DNA of 64,000 bases from Entomohabitans teleogrylli (GCF_001484765.1 NZ_KQ947376.1:248001-312000); one strand, 5' to 3'. Shown: positions 51,652 through 61,302, counted from the first letter of the stretch. The notes: a model not told the origin generated them from the sequence alone. Program-made: numbers and translations.

Positions 51652-52554
51652 ATGAATATCGAGCTGCGTCATCTACGCTACTTTATCGCCGTTGCCGAAG
51701 AGCTGCATTTCGGGCGCGCCGCGGCGCGGCTGAACATTTCCCAGCCGCCGCTGAGCCAGCAAATTCAGATTCTTGAGCAACAGGTCGGCGCGCGGCTGCT
51801 GGCGCGTACCAACCGCAATGTCAGCCTGACCGCCGCCGGCCAGCAATTTCTGGTCGATGCGCGCCAGATTATGAGTCAGGTGGACGCCGCTGCCTCCCGG
51901 GCTGCCCGCCTGCATCAGGGAGAGACCGGGGAACTGCGCATCGGTTTTACCTCGTCGGCGCCGTTTATTAAACCGGTCTCTGATACCCTGTCGCAGTTTC
52001 GCCAGCAGTATCCGGATGTCCATATTCAGACCCGCGAGATTAACACCCACGCGCAAATCGCTCCGCTGAATGAGGGGGCGCTGGACGTCGGGCTAATGCG
52101 TAATACGGTGTTGCCGGATACCCTGACCTGGCGGCGCATTCTGCGCGAGCCGCTGCTGGCGCTGATTCATCACCGCCATCCGCTGGCAGAAAAAGCGCAT
52201 ATCTCTTTACAGGATTTATCTAGCGAGCCTTTCGTATTTTTCGATCCGCGCGTCGGCACCGGGCTGTACGATGATATTCTCGGGTTGCTGCATCGTTACG
52301 GGATTACCCCGACTATCACCCAGGAAGTGGGCGAGGCCATGACAATCATTGGCCTGGTGGCGGCCGGGCTGGGGGTCTCTATTTTGCCAGCCTCATTTCG
52401 CCGGGTGCGGCTAAATGAGATGGTGTGGATGCCTATTCAGGAGCCGGAAGCCGTGTCGGAGATGTGGCTGGTCTGGGCCAGACATCGCGAACAGAGTGCA
52501 GTAGCTGAACACTTCATTACTCTGCTTACCCGGGCCGCCGGGGCGGAAAAATAA
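51652..52554 (+). CDS. ynfL: LysR-family regulator YnfL
   Basis: A 300-residue LysR-type regulator. The N-terminal HTH reads RHLRYFIAVAEELHFGRAAA followed by LNISQPPLSQQIQILEQQ; the effector domain starts near 90 (LRIGFTSSAPFI). It is divergent from ynfM over 123 bp, so the transporter is its likely target, as is usual for LysR pairs. The intergenic DNA is AT-rich with potential T-N11-A sites that cannot be resolved by eye. The effector is unknown. Confidence 0.94.
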   Translation: MNIELRHLRYFIAVAEELHFGRAAARLNISQPPLSQQIQILEQQVGARLLARTNRNVSLTAAGQQFLVDARQIMSQVDAAASRAARLHQGETGELRIGFTSSAPFIKPVSDTLSQFRQQYPDVHIQTREINTHAQIAPLNEGALDVGLMRNTVLPDTLTWRRILREPLLALIHHRHPLAEKAHISLQDLSSEPFVFFDPRVGTGLYDDILGLLHRYGITPTITQEVGEAMTIIGLVAAGLGVSILPASFRRVRLNEMVWMPIQEPEAVSEMWLVWARHREQSAVAEHFITLLTRAAGAEK

Positions 52555-52572
52555 CCGCGAAGGCCCCGGAAA

Positions 52573-52588
52573 TGTGCAGTAAATCACA
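52573..52588. promoter_or_regulatory. CRP site upstream of mlc
   Basis: TGTGCAGTAAATCACA fits the CRP consensus TGTGA-N6-TCACA with one mismatch. It lies about 100 bp before the mlc start, consistent with the CRP control known for E. coli mlc. Confidence 0.8.
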
Positions 52589-52643
52589 ACCATGGGTAAA
52601 AATTTGACGATCCCCGGTGAAGTATTTCACCATAGGCCAAAGT

Positions 52644-52665
52644 TTATTTCGAAGCGCGAAAATAA
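52644..52665. promoter_or_regulatory. Mlc operator (autoregulation)
   Basis: Arms TTATTTC and GAAAATAA surround a GAAGCGC centre, forming the imperfect palindrome typical of Mlc/NagC sites. It is 13 bases before the mlc GTG, so autorepression is expected. Confidence 0.75.
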
Positions 52666-52678
52666 AAGGGAGTAAGAC

Positions 52679-53896
52679 GTGGTGGCTGACAGTCAACCGG
52701 GGCATATCGATCAAATTAAGCAGACGAATGCTGGCGTGGTGTATCGCCTGATCGATCAGCTTGGCCCGGTATCGCGTATCGATCTTTCTCGCCTTGCGCA
52801 GTTGGCTCCGGCCAGTATCACGAAAATTGTTCGGGAAATGCTCGAAGCGCATCTGGTACAGGAGACCGAAATCCAGGAACCGGGTAGCCGGGGGCGTCCG
52901 GCCGTTGGGCTGATGGTGGAGACCGAAGCGTGGCACTATCTTTCGGTACGTATCAATCGCGGCGAGCTGAATCTGGCGCTACGCGATCTCAGCAGCAAAC
53001 TGGTGGAAGAAGAGAGTCTCGATTTTCCTCTGGTGCCGGAACAACCGCTGCTGGAGCGGATTATTCATGAAATCGATCAATTCTTTACCCGCCACCAGAA
53101 AAAACTCGAACGCCTCACCGCCATCGCGATTACCCTGCCGGGAATCATCGATACCGAATGCGGTATTGTGCACCGGATGCCGTTTTATGACGTTATTGAT
53201 ATGCCGTTGGGGGAGGCGCTGGAGAGCCATACCGGCGTACCGGTTTACATCCAGCACGATATCAGCGCCTGGACCATGGCGGAGCTGTTATTCGGCGCGT
53301 CGCGCGGCGCCAGGGATGTGATTCAGGTGGTCATCGACCATAACGTCGGGGCGGGGGTGATTACCGATGGCCGCCTGTTGCACGCCGGCAGCAGTAGCCT
53401 GGTGGAAATCGGCCACACTCAGGTCGATCCTTACGGTAAACGCTGTTACTGCGGTAATCACGGGTGTCTGGAAACCATCGCCAGCATTGATAGTATTCTC
53501 GAACTGGCGCAGGTACGGATGAACCAGTCGATGGGCTCGCTGTTGCACGGCCGGAAACTGACGGTGGAATCACTGTGCGAGGCCGCGCTACAGGGGGATT
53601 TGCTGGCGAAGGACATTGTTCAGGGCGTCGGCAATAATGTCGGGCGTATCCTGGCAATCATGGTGAATTTGTTCAACCCGCAAAAAATACTCATTGGTTC
53701 GCCGCTCAACCAGGCGGCGGAAATCCTCCACCCGGCAATTAGCGAATGTATTCGCCAGCAGTCGTTACCCGCCTACAGCCGCCATACGGTGGTGGAAAGC
53801 ACTCAGTTTATCAACCGCGGTACCATGGCCGGCGCGGCGCTGGTAAAAGATGCGCTCTATGACGGATCGCTGTTGATTCGTCTGTTGCAGGGTTAA
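52679..53896 (+). CDS. mlc: Glucose-responsive ROK repressor Mlc
   Basis: A 405-residue repressor of PTS genes (ptsG, manXYZ, malT), sequestered by dephosphorylated EIICB-Glc. The HTH is IDLSRLAQLAPASITKIVREM near 34-54. The ROK core includes the zinc site GHTQVDPYGKRCYCGNHGCLE-type segment near 247-267 (His plus three Cys) and the ROK nucleotide motifs. It starts at GTG, giving MVADSQPGHID as in E. coli. CRP and Mlc sites are visible upstream. A useful partner to malX and manA in this window. Confidence 0.97.
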   Translation: MVADSQPGHIDQIKQTNAGVVYRLIDQLGPVSRIDLSRLAQLAPASITKIVREMLEAHLVQETEIQEPGSRGRPAVGLMVETEAWHYLSVRINRGELNLALRDLSSKLVEEESLDFPLVPEQPLLERIIHEIDQFFTRHQKKLERLTAIAITLPGIIDTECGIVHRMPFYDVIDMPLGEALESHTGVPVYIQHDISAWTMAELLFGASRGARDVIQVVIDHNVGAGVITDGRLLHAGSSSLVEIGHTQVDPYGKRCYCGNHGCLETIASIDSILELAQVRMNQSMGSLLHGRKLTVESLCEAALQGDLLAKDIVQGVGNNVGRILAIMVNLFNPQKILIGSPLNQAAEILHPAISECIRQQSLPAYSRHTVVESTQFINRGTMAGAALVKDALYDGSLLIRLLQG

Positions 53897-54015
53897 CATT
53901 TAGGCGTGATGCATGAAAAATTGCGCTATCTCAAGCTGAACCCGGGTATCTTCTTTTAGACTTGCTCCAGATTATTCTCGTTCTCAATAACTGCGTACTA
54001 TTTCTGGAGTGAGTC

Positions 54016-54711
54016 ATGCTGAAGCGTTTCTTCATCACCGGTACAGACACCGCTGTTGGTAAAACCGTGGTGTGCCGTGCATTACTGCAGGCCCTGGGGG
54101 CCGACGGTAAACGAGTGGTGGGCTACAAACCGGTTGCGAAAGGCTGCCAGGATACGCCGGATGGGTTGCGTAATAAAGATGCGCTGGTTCTGCAGAGCGT
54201 TTCGTCGTTGCAGTTACCCTATAGCGCAATAAACCCGGTGGCATTCAGTGAGGATGAGAGCAGCGTCGCCCACAGTTGCCCAATCAATTACACCCTGTTG
54301 TCTGACGGGCTGGCGCGGCTGTCAGAGAAAGCCGACCATGTGGTGGTGGAAGGTACCGGCGGCTGGCGTAGCCTGATGAACGATCTGCGTCCGCTGTCGG
54401 AGTGGGTCGTGCAGGAACAACTGCCGGTGCTGATGGTGGTGGGGATTCAGGAAGGCTGTATTAACCATGCGCTGTTGACCGCTCAGGCTATCGCCAGCGA
54501 TGGCCTGCCAATGATTGGCTGGGTGGCGAACCGCATTAACCCCGGGCTTTCGCACTACGCGGAAATCATTGATGTGCTCAGTAAAAAACTGCCGGCGCCG
54601 CTGGTGGGCGAGCTTCCCTATCTGCCGCGCGCCGAACAGCGCGATCTGGGCAAATATATCGATTTATCCCTCACGGGGGCCGCGTTGGCGGCGGACAGAC
54701 TGCGGGCGTAG
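54016..54711 (+). CDS. bioD2: Dethiobiotin synthetase paralogue BioD2
   Basis: A 231-residue P-loop ATPase of the dethiobiotin synthetase family. The Walker A type loop is ITGTDTAVGKTVVCRAL near 7-23, followed by GYKPVAKGCQ, and VVVEGTGGWRSLM near 112. It is equal in length to E. coli YnfK/BioD2, a second copy of BioD outside the bio operon with little demonstrated role. The ribosome-binding site is GGAG nine bases upstream. Its 3' end overlaps clcB by 48 bp, tail to tail. Confidence 0.93.
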   Translation: MLKRFFITGTDTAVGKTVVCRALLQALGADGKRVVGYKPVAKGCQDTPDGLRNKDALVLQSVSSLQLPYSAINPVAFSEDESSVAHSCPINYTLLSDGLARLSEKADHVVVEGTGGWRSLMNDLRPLSEWVVQEQLPVLMVVGIQEGCINHALLTAQAIASDGLPMIGWVANRINPGLSHYAEIIDVLSKKLPAPLVGELPYLPRAEQRDLGKYIDLSLTGAALAADRLRA

Positions 54712-55938
54712 CCCGCTCGCCAGGGCGTCACTGACAAAGCAGGCGATCAGTAGCCCGGCGAGCAGTCGGTATTCACCGGTCATTTCACAAATCATCAATG
54801 CCGACATCAGCGGCGCCTGAGTGGTCGCCGCCAGCAGGGCGGCCATTCCACTGAGTCCGGCTACTATCTGAGGCGTGCCTCCTCCCGGCGCCAGCAGCAT
54901 ACCCAGCGCGACCCCGATAAACAGCGTCGGCGTGAATATCCCTCCTGGCGTTCCGGAACCGTTGCTGGCCAGTAACGCGAGAAGTTTACACAGCAGGAGA
55001 CCCGTCAGCAGCGCCGCAGTCGGCGGTGAGGAAAGCAATGATTGCACCACGCTGTACCCATTGCCCCAGACCTCAGGCGTGTGCAGCGACAGCAGGCCGA
55101 CAATTAGTCCGCCCAGGCCGATCTGTAGCGGTAGCGAGAGCCGTAGCGAGTGGAACAGTTTGCGGCTGAACGCCAGTAGCCAGAGCAGCAGCGGCCCACA
55201 CAGCCCGGCGCAAATGCCGGACATCAGCATCACGCCATATTGCCGCCACGTCGGCGCTTGCGCCAGCGTCACGCGGTAGAGCAGGGCGTACTGGCCATTG
55301 AGCAGGCGGGTCGTCAGCAGGGCCGTCATGGCGGCGATCATCACGGCTCCCGACGGACGCCAGGCCCGTTTGTCAGACAGAACTTCAGCGACAAAGAGGC
55401 TACTGGCCAGCGGCGCGTGGTAAGCGCTGGTCATCCCAGCCGCCACGCCGCAAGCGATCGCCAGTTTGTTCTCATCCGGGCTGGCGTTGCGCGGCGCGCA
55501 GGCTGAAGCCGCCAGCGTTGCCAGCAGGATCATCGCCCCCTCCCGACCGATTGCGCTGCCGCTGGCGACGACAATCAATGACGCGGCGGATTTCACCAGG
55601 CTTGACGGCAGATCCAGCTTGCCCTGTGCGCTGGCCCAGGCCTGTAGATAATCGCTGGCGCCGCGAGGACGTCGGCGCCGGGAACTCTGCCATAGCCAGA
55701 GCAACCCTCCCGCCAGTACGCCGCCGAGAGCTGGCGTAAGCAGGCGTCTCCAGGCCGGTAAATGGCGTGCGGCGCTGACCAGGCTGCCGCTGGCATTGCC
55801 GAGTACGACGCCTTCAAGGGCGCACAGAGTGTGGCGAAACAGCCCAACGGCCAGCGCGCTGAGACTGCCGATAATGGCGGCGAGCAGCAGGCGGCGAAGC
55901 CGGGTTGGCATACAGAACAGCGGGAAGCGGCGAGGCAT
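54664..55938 (-). CDS. clcB: CLC-type voltage-gated chloride channel/transporter ClcB
   Basis: A 424-residue CLC family membrane protein. The selectivity-filter motif is SGSAIGREGAMILLA near 130; other CLC parts are WGNGYSVVQSLL near 293 and GSGTPGGIFTPTLFIGVALGM near 330. In E. coli ClcB supports extreme acid resistance along with ClcA. The start is uncertain: ATG at 55938 (424 residues) or at 55911 (415, nearer to the E. coli length of 418); neither has a good ribosome-binding site. Its last 15 codons overlap the end of bioD2. Confidence 0.92.
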   Translation of the reverse strand: MPRRFPLFCMPTRLRRLLLAAIIGSLSALAVGLFRHTLCALEGVVLGNASGSLVSAARHLPAWRRLLTPALGGVLAGGLLWLWQSSRRRRPRGASDYLQAWASAQGKLDLPSSLVKSAASLIVVASGSAIGREGAMILLATLAASACAPRNASPDENKLAIACGVAAGMTSAYHAPLASSLFVAEVLSDKRAWRPSGAVMIAAMTALLTTRLLNGQYALLYRVTLAQAPTWRQYGVMLMSGICAGLCGPLLLWLLAFSRKLFHSLRLSLPLQIGLGGLIVGLLSLHTPEVWGNGYSVVQSLLSSPPTAALLTGLLLCKLLALLASNGSGTPGGIFTPTLFIGVALGMLLAPGGGTPQIVAGLSGMAALLAATTQAPLMSALMICEMTGEYRLLAGLLIACFVSDALASGLRPQSVRRQRGPREG

Positions 55939-56063
55939 AATGACAATAACGTTAACGAAGACAGGGGTATTGTCGCCGAAAACGGCTGGCAGCGGGATGT
56001 GAAGATTTAAACAAGGGTAACCTGATGTAACGGGTCCGCGGCCGCGAACCCGCTGGCGGCCCG

Positions 56064-56375
56064 TCAGGAAGGGGCGTGAATGTTGAGTACCCGGCGGGTG
56101 CGACCAGAACTCAGATAGCTGGCGATATAATCCTGTGAGATCTCCCCGCTGTAGCGGCCATCCTCATCGACTATCGGCTGAGGGCTATTCCGCTGGGAAT
56201 TCCCACCAGCAGAGCGAGCGCCATTGAACTGAAGACCAGCAGCAGGTGTTGTTGGCCCAGCCACAGCAGGTCAACTCTGCGGGCGCTGATGGTTGCCGGT
56301 CCGATACTCCAGAACCAGCGCGCTGAGCGCGATAATGGCCGCCAGAGCGCGCTTGAGTAATGATGAATGGTGCAT
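56064..56375 (-). pseudogene. Scar of an osmoprotectant ABC transporter operon (osmU type)
   Basis: Three pieces in order on the minus strand point to a decayed operon. From the ATG at 56375 comes a short signal-like start (MHHSSLLKRALAAIIALSAL). In a second frame follows the first helices of a permease (SIGPATISARRVDLLWLGQQ, then HLLLVFSSMALALLVGIPSG). Then, in the first frame again, comes the C-terminus of an ATP-binding subunit (IVDEDGRYSGEISQDYIASY) up to TGA at 56064. Salmonella carries osmU next to clcB with the same gene types. I infer a frameshift plus a large internal deletion joining permease and ATPase. Confidence 0.65.
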
Positions 56376-56676
56376 TGTCCTGGGTCTCCCTGTTGCACGT
56401 CTTACCGCTATCCGCCGGGTCCGGTGTGGTTATGCCGTGTGTCGGCAGGGTGTTTTTGACCTATAGCAACGAAGCGGCAGGGATTCCAGTGAAGGCAACC
56501 ATTAATTTGCTAACGATTTACCCCGGAAATCATCCGCCTGACCAGGCAGTACAGGGGCTGGAAGGGACAGGGAAATATTTTCTAAAAACCGTCGCCCTGA
56601 AAGTGACATCGTCACTTTCTGATGTATCACCGCAGGGAAGTTTTCCGGGAGGATGGGCGGCAGCGCCGCCCATCGC

Positions 56677-56949
56677 TTATTGCGAACCGTCATCCGCAGC
56701 GCTGGCGCCGTGGGTGCGGGTGTAGAGAATTTTTTGGGTATCGTTGGCGCAGTGGCCGACAACCTGGCCGTTACTCTGGTCTACCTGATCGTTGGGGACG
56801 ATGGTCAGCGTAAAACTGTCTTCCGGTACGCCGTTATTAATAATGCGCTGCTCAATATCCGCTTTAACTCTTTCACATGAGTTTTGTGCCGCCAGAACCG
56901 GGCTGGCGGCAGCGATCAGCAATGCGCTAAGCCAAACCAAACGTTTCAT
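56677..56949 (-). CDS. ynfD: DUF1161 periplasmic protein YnfD
   Basis: A 90-residue secreted protein with a signal peptide (cleavage after VLA, about residue 20) and the DUF1161 core SCERVKADIEQRIINNGVPE, then SFTLTIVPNDQVD and QVVGHCANDTQKILYTR. Two Cys probably form a disulphide. It matches E. coli YnfD, function unknown. In E. coli the ynfEFGH-dmsD operon lies between ynfD and clcB. Here only the osmU-type scar does. Confidence 0.92.
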   Translation of the reverse strand: MKRLVWLSALLIAAASPVLAAQNSCERVKADIEQRIINNGVPEDSFTLTIVPNDQVDQSNGQVVGHCANDTQKILYTRTHGASAADDGSQ

Positions 56950-57040
56950 TGTCGCTTCCTTATGTTGAACGGTGATTCAAGCATAGCAGAGCTGGTGTAA
57001 ATTATTGTATTTGCACTATCATCAGGTTACTTTCGGATTG

Positions 57041-57766
57041 ATGGATAATGCCCGTGTGAAATCGCTGCTGCCTTTATGCCTGTTGTCGGCCTTGCTGGCC
57101 GGTTGTGACAAACCCGCCAAACCTGAAGCGTTAACCCCGGAAATGGCGAGCTTTTCGAATATTTTTAATTTTGATCCGCTGCGCGGACCGGTGAAAGCAT
57201 TTACCCAACGCATGATCAACCAGGAGAACGAGGTTGAGCACCAGATAGGCGGCGTGTTGTCTGCGGAAGGTTGTTTTGAACGTCTCGCCGTTGACGATCG
57301 CCAGGAGAACACCGGCGTCGCACTGGTGCTGAATGCCAACTACTATCTTGATGAAGCCACGGGAGAAAAGCGCATCAGGTTGCGCGGTAAATGTCAGTTG
57401 GCGGAAATTGTCGCTGACGCCACGCAGTTTGACACCGATGAGCGTGACTTTGTGGTGGCGTCGCGCAATGGCGAGGTGGCTCGCTCATGGCGTTATGATA
57501 CCGAAGGGTATACCGTCGGCGAAAAGATGCGCGCGGACGGTTATACACTGTTGACCGTTATTGTTCCGAATAAGGATCCGCGCCAGAAACTTAACTACAC
57601 GGCGACCAGTCGGCTGGATAACAACCCTATCGGCCAGACGACCCAGCAGTGTGAGTATGATCGCTATTATAACCCCGTGAGCTGTGTATTGACGGTGACC
57701 GATAGTTCCCAGACGCCGACGCAGCAGCAGCGCTACCAGATCAAAAATACCATTGAATACTACTAA
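57041..57766 (+). CDS. ynfC: Lipoprotein YnfC
   Basis: A 241-residue lipoprotein (UPF0257). The signal peptide ends at LLAGC, and the mature part opens TPEMASFSNIFNFDPLRGPVK, as in E. coli. The C-terminus QIKNTIEYY is also conserved. I use the ATG at 57041; a GTG at 57056 would give the E. coli length of 236 exactly, and neither has a clear ribosome-binding site. Its function is unknown. It is divergent from ynfD and convergent with speG. Confidence 0.9.
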   Translation: MDNARVKSLLPLCLLSALLAGCDKPAKPEALTPEMASFSNIFNFDPLRGPVKAFTQRMINQENEVEHQIGGVLSAEGCFERLAVDDRQENTGVALVLNANYYLDEATGEKRIRLRGKCQLAEIVADATQFDTDERDFVVASRNGEVARSWRYDTEGYTVGEKMRADGYTLLTVIVPNKDPRQKLNYTATSRLDNNPIGQTTQQCEYDRYYNPVSCVLTVTDSSQTPTQQQRYQIKNTIEYY

Positions 57767-57788
57767 AGCGCGCGCCCTGAGCCGCCGG

Positions 57789-58346
57789 CTACTGGGCGGT
57801 GGGTTTCAGGATTGTGCCGCCGGGCCGGTGTTCCTGCAGATACTGGTGCTGGAAAATACACATACGGATGGTATTGCGGTACTCGCCGTTAATAAAGAAT
57901 TCATGAATTAATTCGCCTTCCACCATAAAGCCAAGTTTTTCATAAATATGGATAGCTTTGACGTTCTCTTTATCGACGATCAGATACAGCTTATACAGAT
58001 TGAGTACCGTAAAACCGTAATCCATGGCCAGTCTGGCGGCGCGGGTCGCCAGCCCTTTGCCCTGATATTCCGGGGAGATAATTATCTGAAATTCCGCCCG
58101 GCGGTGTACGTGGTTAATTTCCACCAGTTCCACCAGACCGGCTTTTTCACCGTCGCATTCGACAACAAAGCGGCGTTCGCTCTGGTCGTGAATGTGTTTG
58201 TCATACAGGTCGGAGAGTTCCACGAAGGCCTCATAGGGCTCTTCAAACCAGTAGCGCATTACGCTGGCGTTATTATCAAGCTGGTGGACAAAGCGCAGAT
58301 CTTCGCGCTCCAGTGGGCGTAGTCGCACATTCAAATCAGCGGACAT
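57789..58346 (-). CDS. speG: Spermidine N1-acetyltransferase SpeG
   Basis: A GNAT-fold acetyltransferase of 185 residues that neutralises spermidine and spermine with acetyl-CoA. The acetyl-CoA loop is [18 protein letters not shown] near 98, with polyamine-contact acidic residues in [20 protein letters not shown] near 25. The start at 58346 has AAGGA nine bases upstream. Together with mdtJI it gives two ways to lower spermidine in this window. Confidence 0.97.
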   Translation of the reverse strand: MSADLNVRLRPLEREDLRFVHQLDNNASVMRYWFEEPYEAFVELSDLYDKHIHDQSERRFVVECDGEKAGLVELVEINHVHRRAEFQIIISPEYQGKGLATRAARLAMDYGFTVLNLYKLYLIVDKENVKAIHIYEKLGFMVEGELIHEFFINGEYRNTIRMCIFQHQYLQEHRPGGTILKPTAQ

Positions 58347-58428
58347 GAGTAAATCCTTATTCAGTCGGGCTTCCCGGCGGGAGCCTTCTGGCGCGGACAA
58401 AGCGCGTGAAAACGGGTTGTCGGAGTGT

Positions 58429-58452
58429 CAGGCTCCCGGCTGCGGGAGCCTG
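58429..58452 (-). terminator. Hairpin between ynfB and speG
   Basis: A perfect 10-bp inverted repeat CAGGCTCCCG/CGGGAGCCTG with a 4-base loop lies 17 bases past the ynfB stop. No T tract follows; it is a probable 3'-end element. Confidence 0.5.
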
Positions 58453-58468
58453 TGCGGCGAAGAAGAGA

Positions 58469-58813
58469 TCAGGGGTTGATGACGCGCCCGGTACTGCGAT
58501 CGAGGCAGCGCAGGGTATGCGGTTCCCAGTAGGCATTAACATTGGTGCTTTTGCGACAGTTGTCGCGAGCATCAAAGGCCGTGTCGGCTTTATCCCACTC
58601 TTTTTCCGCGCGTGTGTTGACTTTTTTACGCAGGGAACGCGTGTCATCCCATTGTTCCTTGTCCATCGCCGCGTTCTGGCGAGTCTGAGCATTATCGCCG
58701 GACTCGATAATCAGCTTGCTGGTATTGGCATGTACCGGAGCCGTTGCCGCCAGAAGGCCACACGCGAATGCCAGCGGCAGTACTAGCCCGGATAGACGTT
58801 TAATGGTTTTCAT
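58469..58813 (-). CDS. ynfB: UPF0482 periplasmic protein YnfB
   Basis: A 114-residue secreted protein with a signal peptide (cleavage after VHA, about residue 29), then a charged region ([20 protein letters not shown]) and a C-terminal block [20 protein letters not shown] with one of two Cys. It equals E. coli YnfB in length and pattern. Its function is unknown. In E. coli ynfA follows upstream; here only 250 bp separate it from rspA and no ynfA is visible. Confidence 0.92.
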   Translation of the reverse strand: MKTIKRLSGLVLPLAFACGLLAATAPVHANTSKLIIESGDNAQTRQNAAMDKEQWDDTRSLRKKVNTRAEKEWDKADTAFDARDNCRKSTNVNAYWEPHTLRCLDRSTGRVINP

Positions 58814-59063
58814 ATCGTTTCCTTTTCAATAAAGCACCGGGTTCCCGCTAACCTGGCGCTTTTACTATACCACTACCTCGCCGGCAGCACAGCCCTCTCG
58901 CAGCGTATTACGCGCCGGGACCGCCATAAGAAAGGTACCCGGATGGACTTTCAGGAATGTGATCGAACAGGCAAATACCTAAACATATACTTGTATGGTA
59001 GTAGTCATTGGCATAAATTCGCACCAGTGACGTTCATAATTGCCTGAACCAGGGAACGAAAGA

Positions 59064-60278
59064 ATGAGAATTGCCAAAGCCGAAGTGTTTGTAACCTGCC
59101 CGGGGCGCAACTTTGTGACCCTGAAAATCACTACTGAAAGCGGCCTTACCGGGTTAGGGGACGCGACCCTCAACGGCCGGGAATTGCCGGTCGCTTCTTA
59201 CCTGCGCGACCATTTGTGCCCCCAGTTAGTTGGCCGCGACGCGCACCGTATCGAAGATATCTGGCAGTTTTTCTATAAAGGCGCCTACTGGCGCCGCGGT
59301 CCGGTCACGATGTCGGCGATCTCCGCTATCGACATGGCGCTGTGGGATATCAAAGCCAAAGCTGCCGGTATGCCGCTCTATCAGTTGCTCGGCGGCGCCT
59401 CCCGGGAAGGGGTGATGGTTTACTGCCACACTACCGGGCACTCTATCGATGAGGTGCTGGAGGATTACGCGCGCCATAAAGAGCTGGGGTTCCGGGCGAT
59501 CCGGGTGCAGTGCGGCGTGCCGGGCATGAAAACCACCTACGGTATGGCGAAAGGTAAAGGTCAGGCGTATGAGCCGGCCACCAGGGGTATCCGACCGGAA
59601 GAGCAACTGTGGTCCAGCGAGAAGTATCTCGATTTCACACCGAAACTGTTTGAAGCGGTACGTAAGCAATTTGGCTTTGACGAACATTTACTGCATGACA
59701 TGCACCACCGTCTGACGCCCATTGAAGCGGCCCGCTTCGGTAAACGCATTGAAGAGTACCGCCTGTTCTGGATGGAAGATCCCACCCCGGCGGAAAACCA
59801 GGCGTGCTTCCGGTTGATACGCCAGCATACGGTGACCCCGATTGCGGTTGGCGAAGTGTTCAACAGTATCTGGGACTGCAAACAGCTGATCGAAGAACAG
59901 CTTATCGATTATATCCGCACCACTATCACGCACGCCGGCGGTATCAGCGGTATGCGGCGTATTGCGGATTTCGCCTCTCTGTATCAGGTGCGCACCGGAT
60001 CCCACGGGCCGTCGGATCTGTCGCCGGTGTGTATGGCGGCGGCGCTGCATTTCGACCTGTGGGTGCCGAATTTCGGCGTTCAGGAGTACATGGGCTATTC
60101 CGAACAGATGCTGGAAGTCTTCCCCCATAGCTGGACATTTGAGCAGGGTTATATGCACCCGGGGGATAAACCGGGATTAGGTATCGAATTTGATGAAAAA
60201 CTGGCGGCGAAGTATCCGTACGAACCGGCCTATTTGCCCGTAGCGCGCCTCGAAGACGGCACGTTGTGGAACTGGTAA
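59064..60278 (+). CDS. rspA: Enolase-superfamily RspA (D-mannonate dehydratase type)
   Basis: A 404-residue member of the mandelate racemase/enolase superfamily in the ManD group. The capping domain has [20 protein letters not shown]; barrel ligands and catalytic parts appear as [51 protein letters not shown] and AVGEVFNS. The E. coli protein was named for starvation sensing, and many homologues have weak or no dehydratase activity. AACGAAAG precedes the ATG at 59064. It heads a sugar-acid cluster with rspB, a transporter and a ydfI-like dehydrogenase. Confidence 0.95.
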   Translation: MRIAKAEVFVTCPGRNFVTLKITTESGLTGLGDATLNGRELPVASYLRDHLCPQLVGRDAHRIEDIWQFFYKGAYWRRGPVTMSAISAIDMALWDIKAKAAGMPLYQLLGGASREGVMVYCHTTGHSIDEVLEDYARHKELGFRAIRVQCGVPGMKTTYGMAKGKGQAYEPATRGIRPEEQLWSSEKYLDFTPKLFEAVRKQFGFDEHLLHDMHHRLTPIEAARFGKRIEEYRLFWMEDPTPAENQACFRLIRQHTVTPIAVGEVFNSIWDCKQLIEEQLIDYIRTTITHAGGISGMRRIADFASLYQVRTGSHGPSDLSPVCMAAALHFDLWVPNFGVQEYMGYSEQMLEVFPHSWTFEQGYMHPGDKPGLGIEFDEKLAAKYPYEPAYLPVARLEDGTLWNW

Positions 60279-60288
60279 GGGGAAAACA

Positions 60289-61302
60289 ATGAAAAGTGTG
60301 GTGATTAAACAGCCTCAGGAGCTGGTAATAGAAGAACGTCCGCTGCCACAACCGGCGGCGGGCGAAGTGCGCCTGCGGGTGCAGAGCGCCGGAATCTGCG
60401 GTTCCGACGTCCATATCTGGCGCGGTCATAACCCGTTTGCGAAATATCCGCGGGTCATCGGCCATGAGTTCTTTGGCCATATTGATGCCGTTGGCGATGG
60501 CGTCGATGCGGCACGTATCGGCGAACGGGTGGTGGGGGATCCGGTAGTGAGCTGCGGCCATTGCTACCCATGCCAGGTCGGGCGCCCGAATGTTTGCACT
60601 CAGTTACAGGTTATCGGTGTGCATCGCGACGGCGGTTTCAGCGACTACGTGACGCTACCGGCGCGCAATGCTCACAAGGTGCCGGAATCGATAGCCGATC
60701 GCGAAGCCACCATGATCGAACCGTTCACTATTGCGGCCAATATCTGTCATCAGATGCAGCCGGGCCCGCTGGATGTGGCGCTGATCTACGGCGCCGGCCC
60801 GATGGGGCTGACCACCATCCAGGCGCTGGCCGGGGTATACGGCGTGAAAACCATCATAGTGGCGGACAGGCTGGACGCGCGTCTGGAAATGGCCCGGGCC
60901 AACGGCGCGACGCAGGTAATTAATAACAGCGCTATTGATCTGCAGGCCGAGCTGGAAAAACAGGGGATTCGCCCGACCTTGATCGTCGATGCCGCCTGCC
61001 ATCCGTCGATTCTGCCGCAGGCCATCAGTCTGGCATCGCCGGCGGCGCGGATAGGGATCATGGGCTTCTCGGCGGATCCCTGTGTGATTAGCCAGCAGGC
61101 GATCACCGGCAAAGAGATCACCATTTACAGTTCACGTCTCAACAGCGGGCGCTTCCCGATGGTGATTGACTGGATGGCGCAGGGAAAAATTCATCCTGAG
61201 AAACTGATTACTCATCAGTTTCATTACACGGATGTTGTTACGGCGCTGGAGCTGTTCGAAAAGGACCAGAACAGCTGTTGCAAGGTGCTGCTGACGTTTT
61301 AA
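60289..61302 (+). CDS. rspB: Zinc-dependent alcohol dehydrogenase RspB
   Basis: A medium-chain zinc dehydrogenase of 337 residues. The catalytic zinc region is SAGICGSDVHIWRG and VIGHEFFGHIDAVGDGV; the structural zinc Cys are in CGHCYPCQVGRPNVC near 86-100. The Rossmann motif is YGAGPMGLTTIQAL near 168. It resembles L-idonate/gulonate-type dehydrogenases and probably oxidises a sugar acid or polyol linked to RspA. It starts 10 bp after rspA with GGGGAAAAC as ribosome-binding site. Confidence 0.94.
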   Translation: MKSVVIKQPQELVIEERPLPQPAAGEVRLRVQSAGICGSDVHIWRGHNPFAKYPRVIGHEFFGHIDAVGDGVDAARIGERVVGDPVVSCGHCYPCQVGRPNVCTQLQVIGVHRDGGFSDYVTLPARNAHKVPESIADREATMIEPFTIAANICHQMQPGPLDVALIYGAGPMGLTTIQALAGVYGVKTIIVADRLDARLEMARANGATQVINNSAIDLQAELEKQGIRPTLIVDAACHPSILPQAISLASPAARIGIMGFSADPCVISQQAITGKEITIYSSRLNSGRFPMVIDWMAQGKIHPEKLITHQFHYTDVVTALELFEKDQNSCCKVLLTF

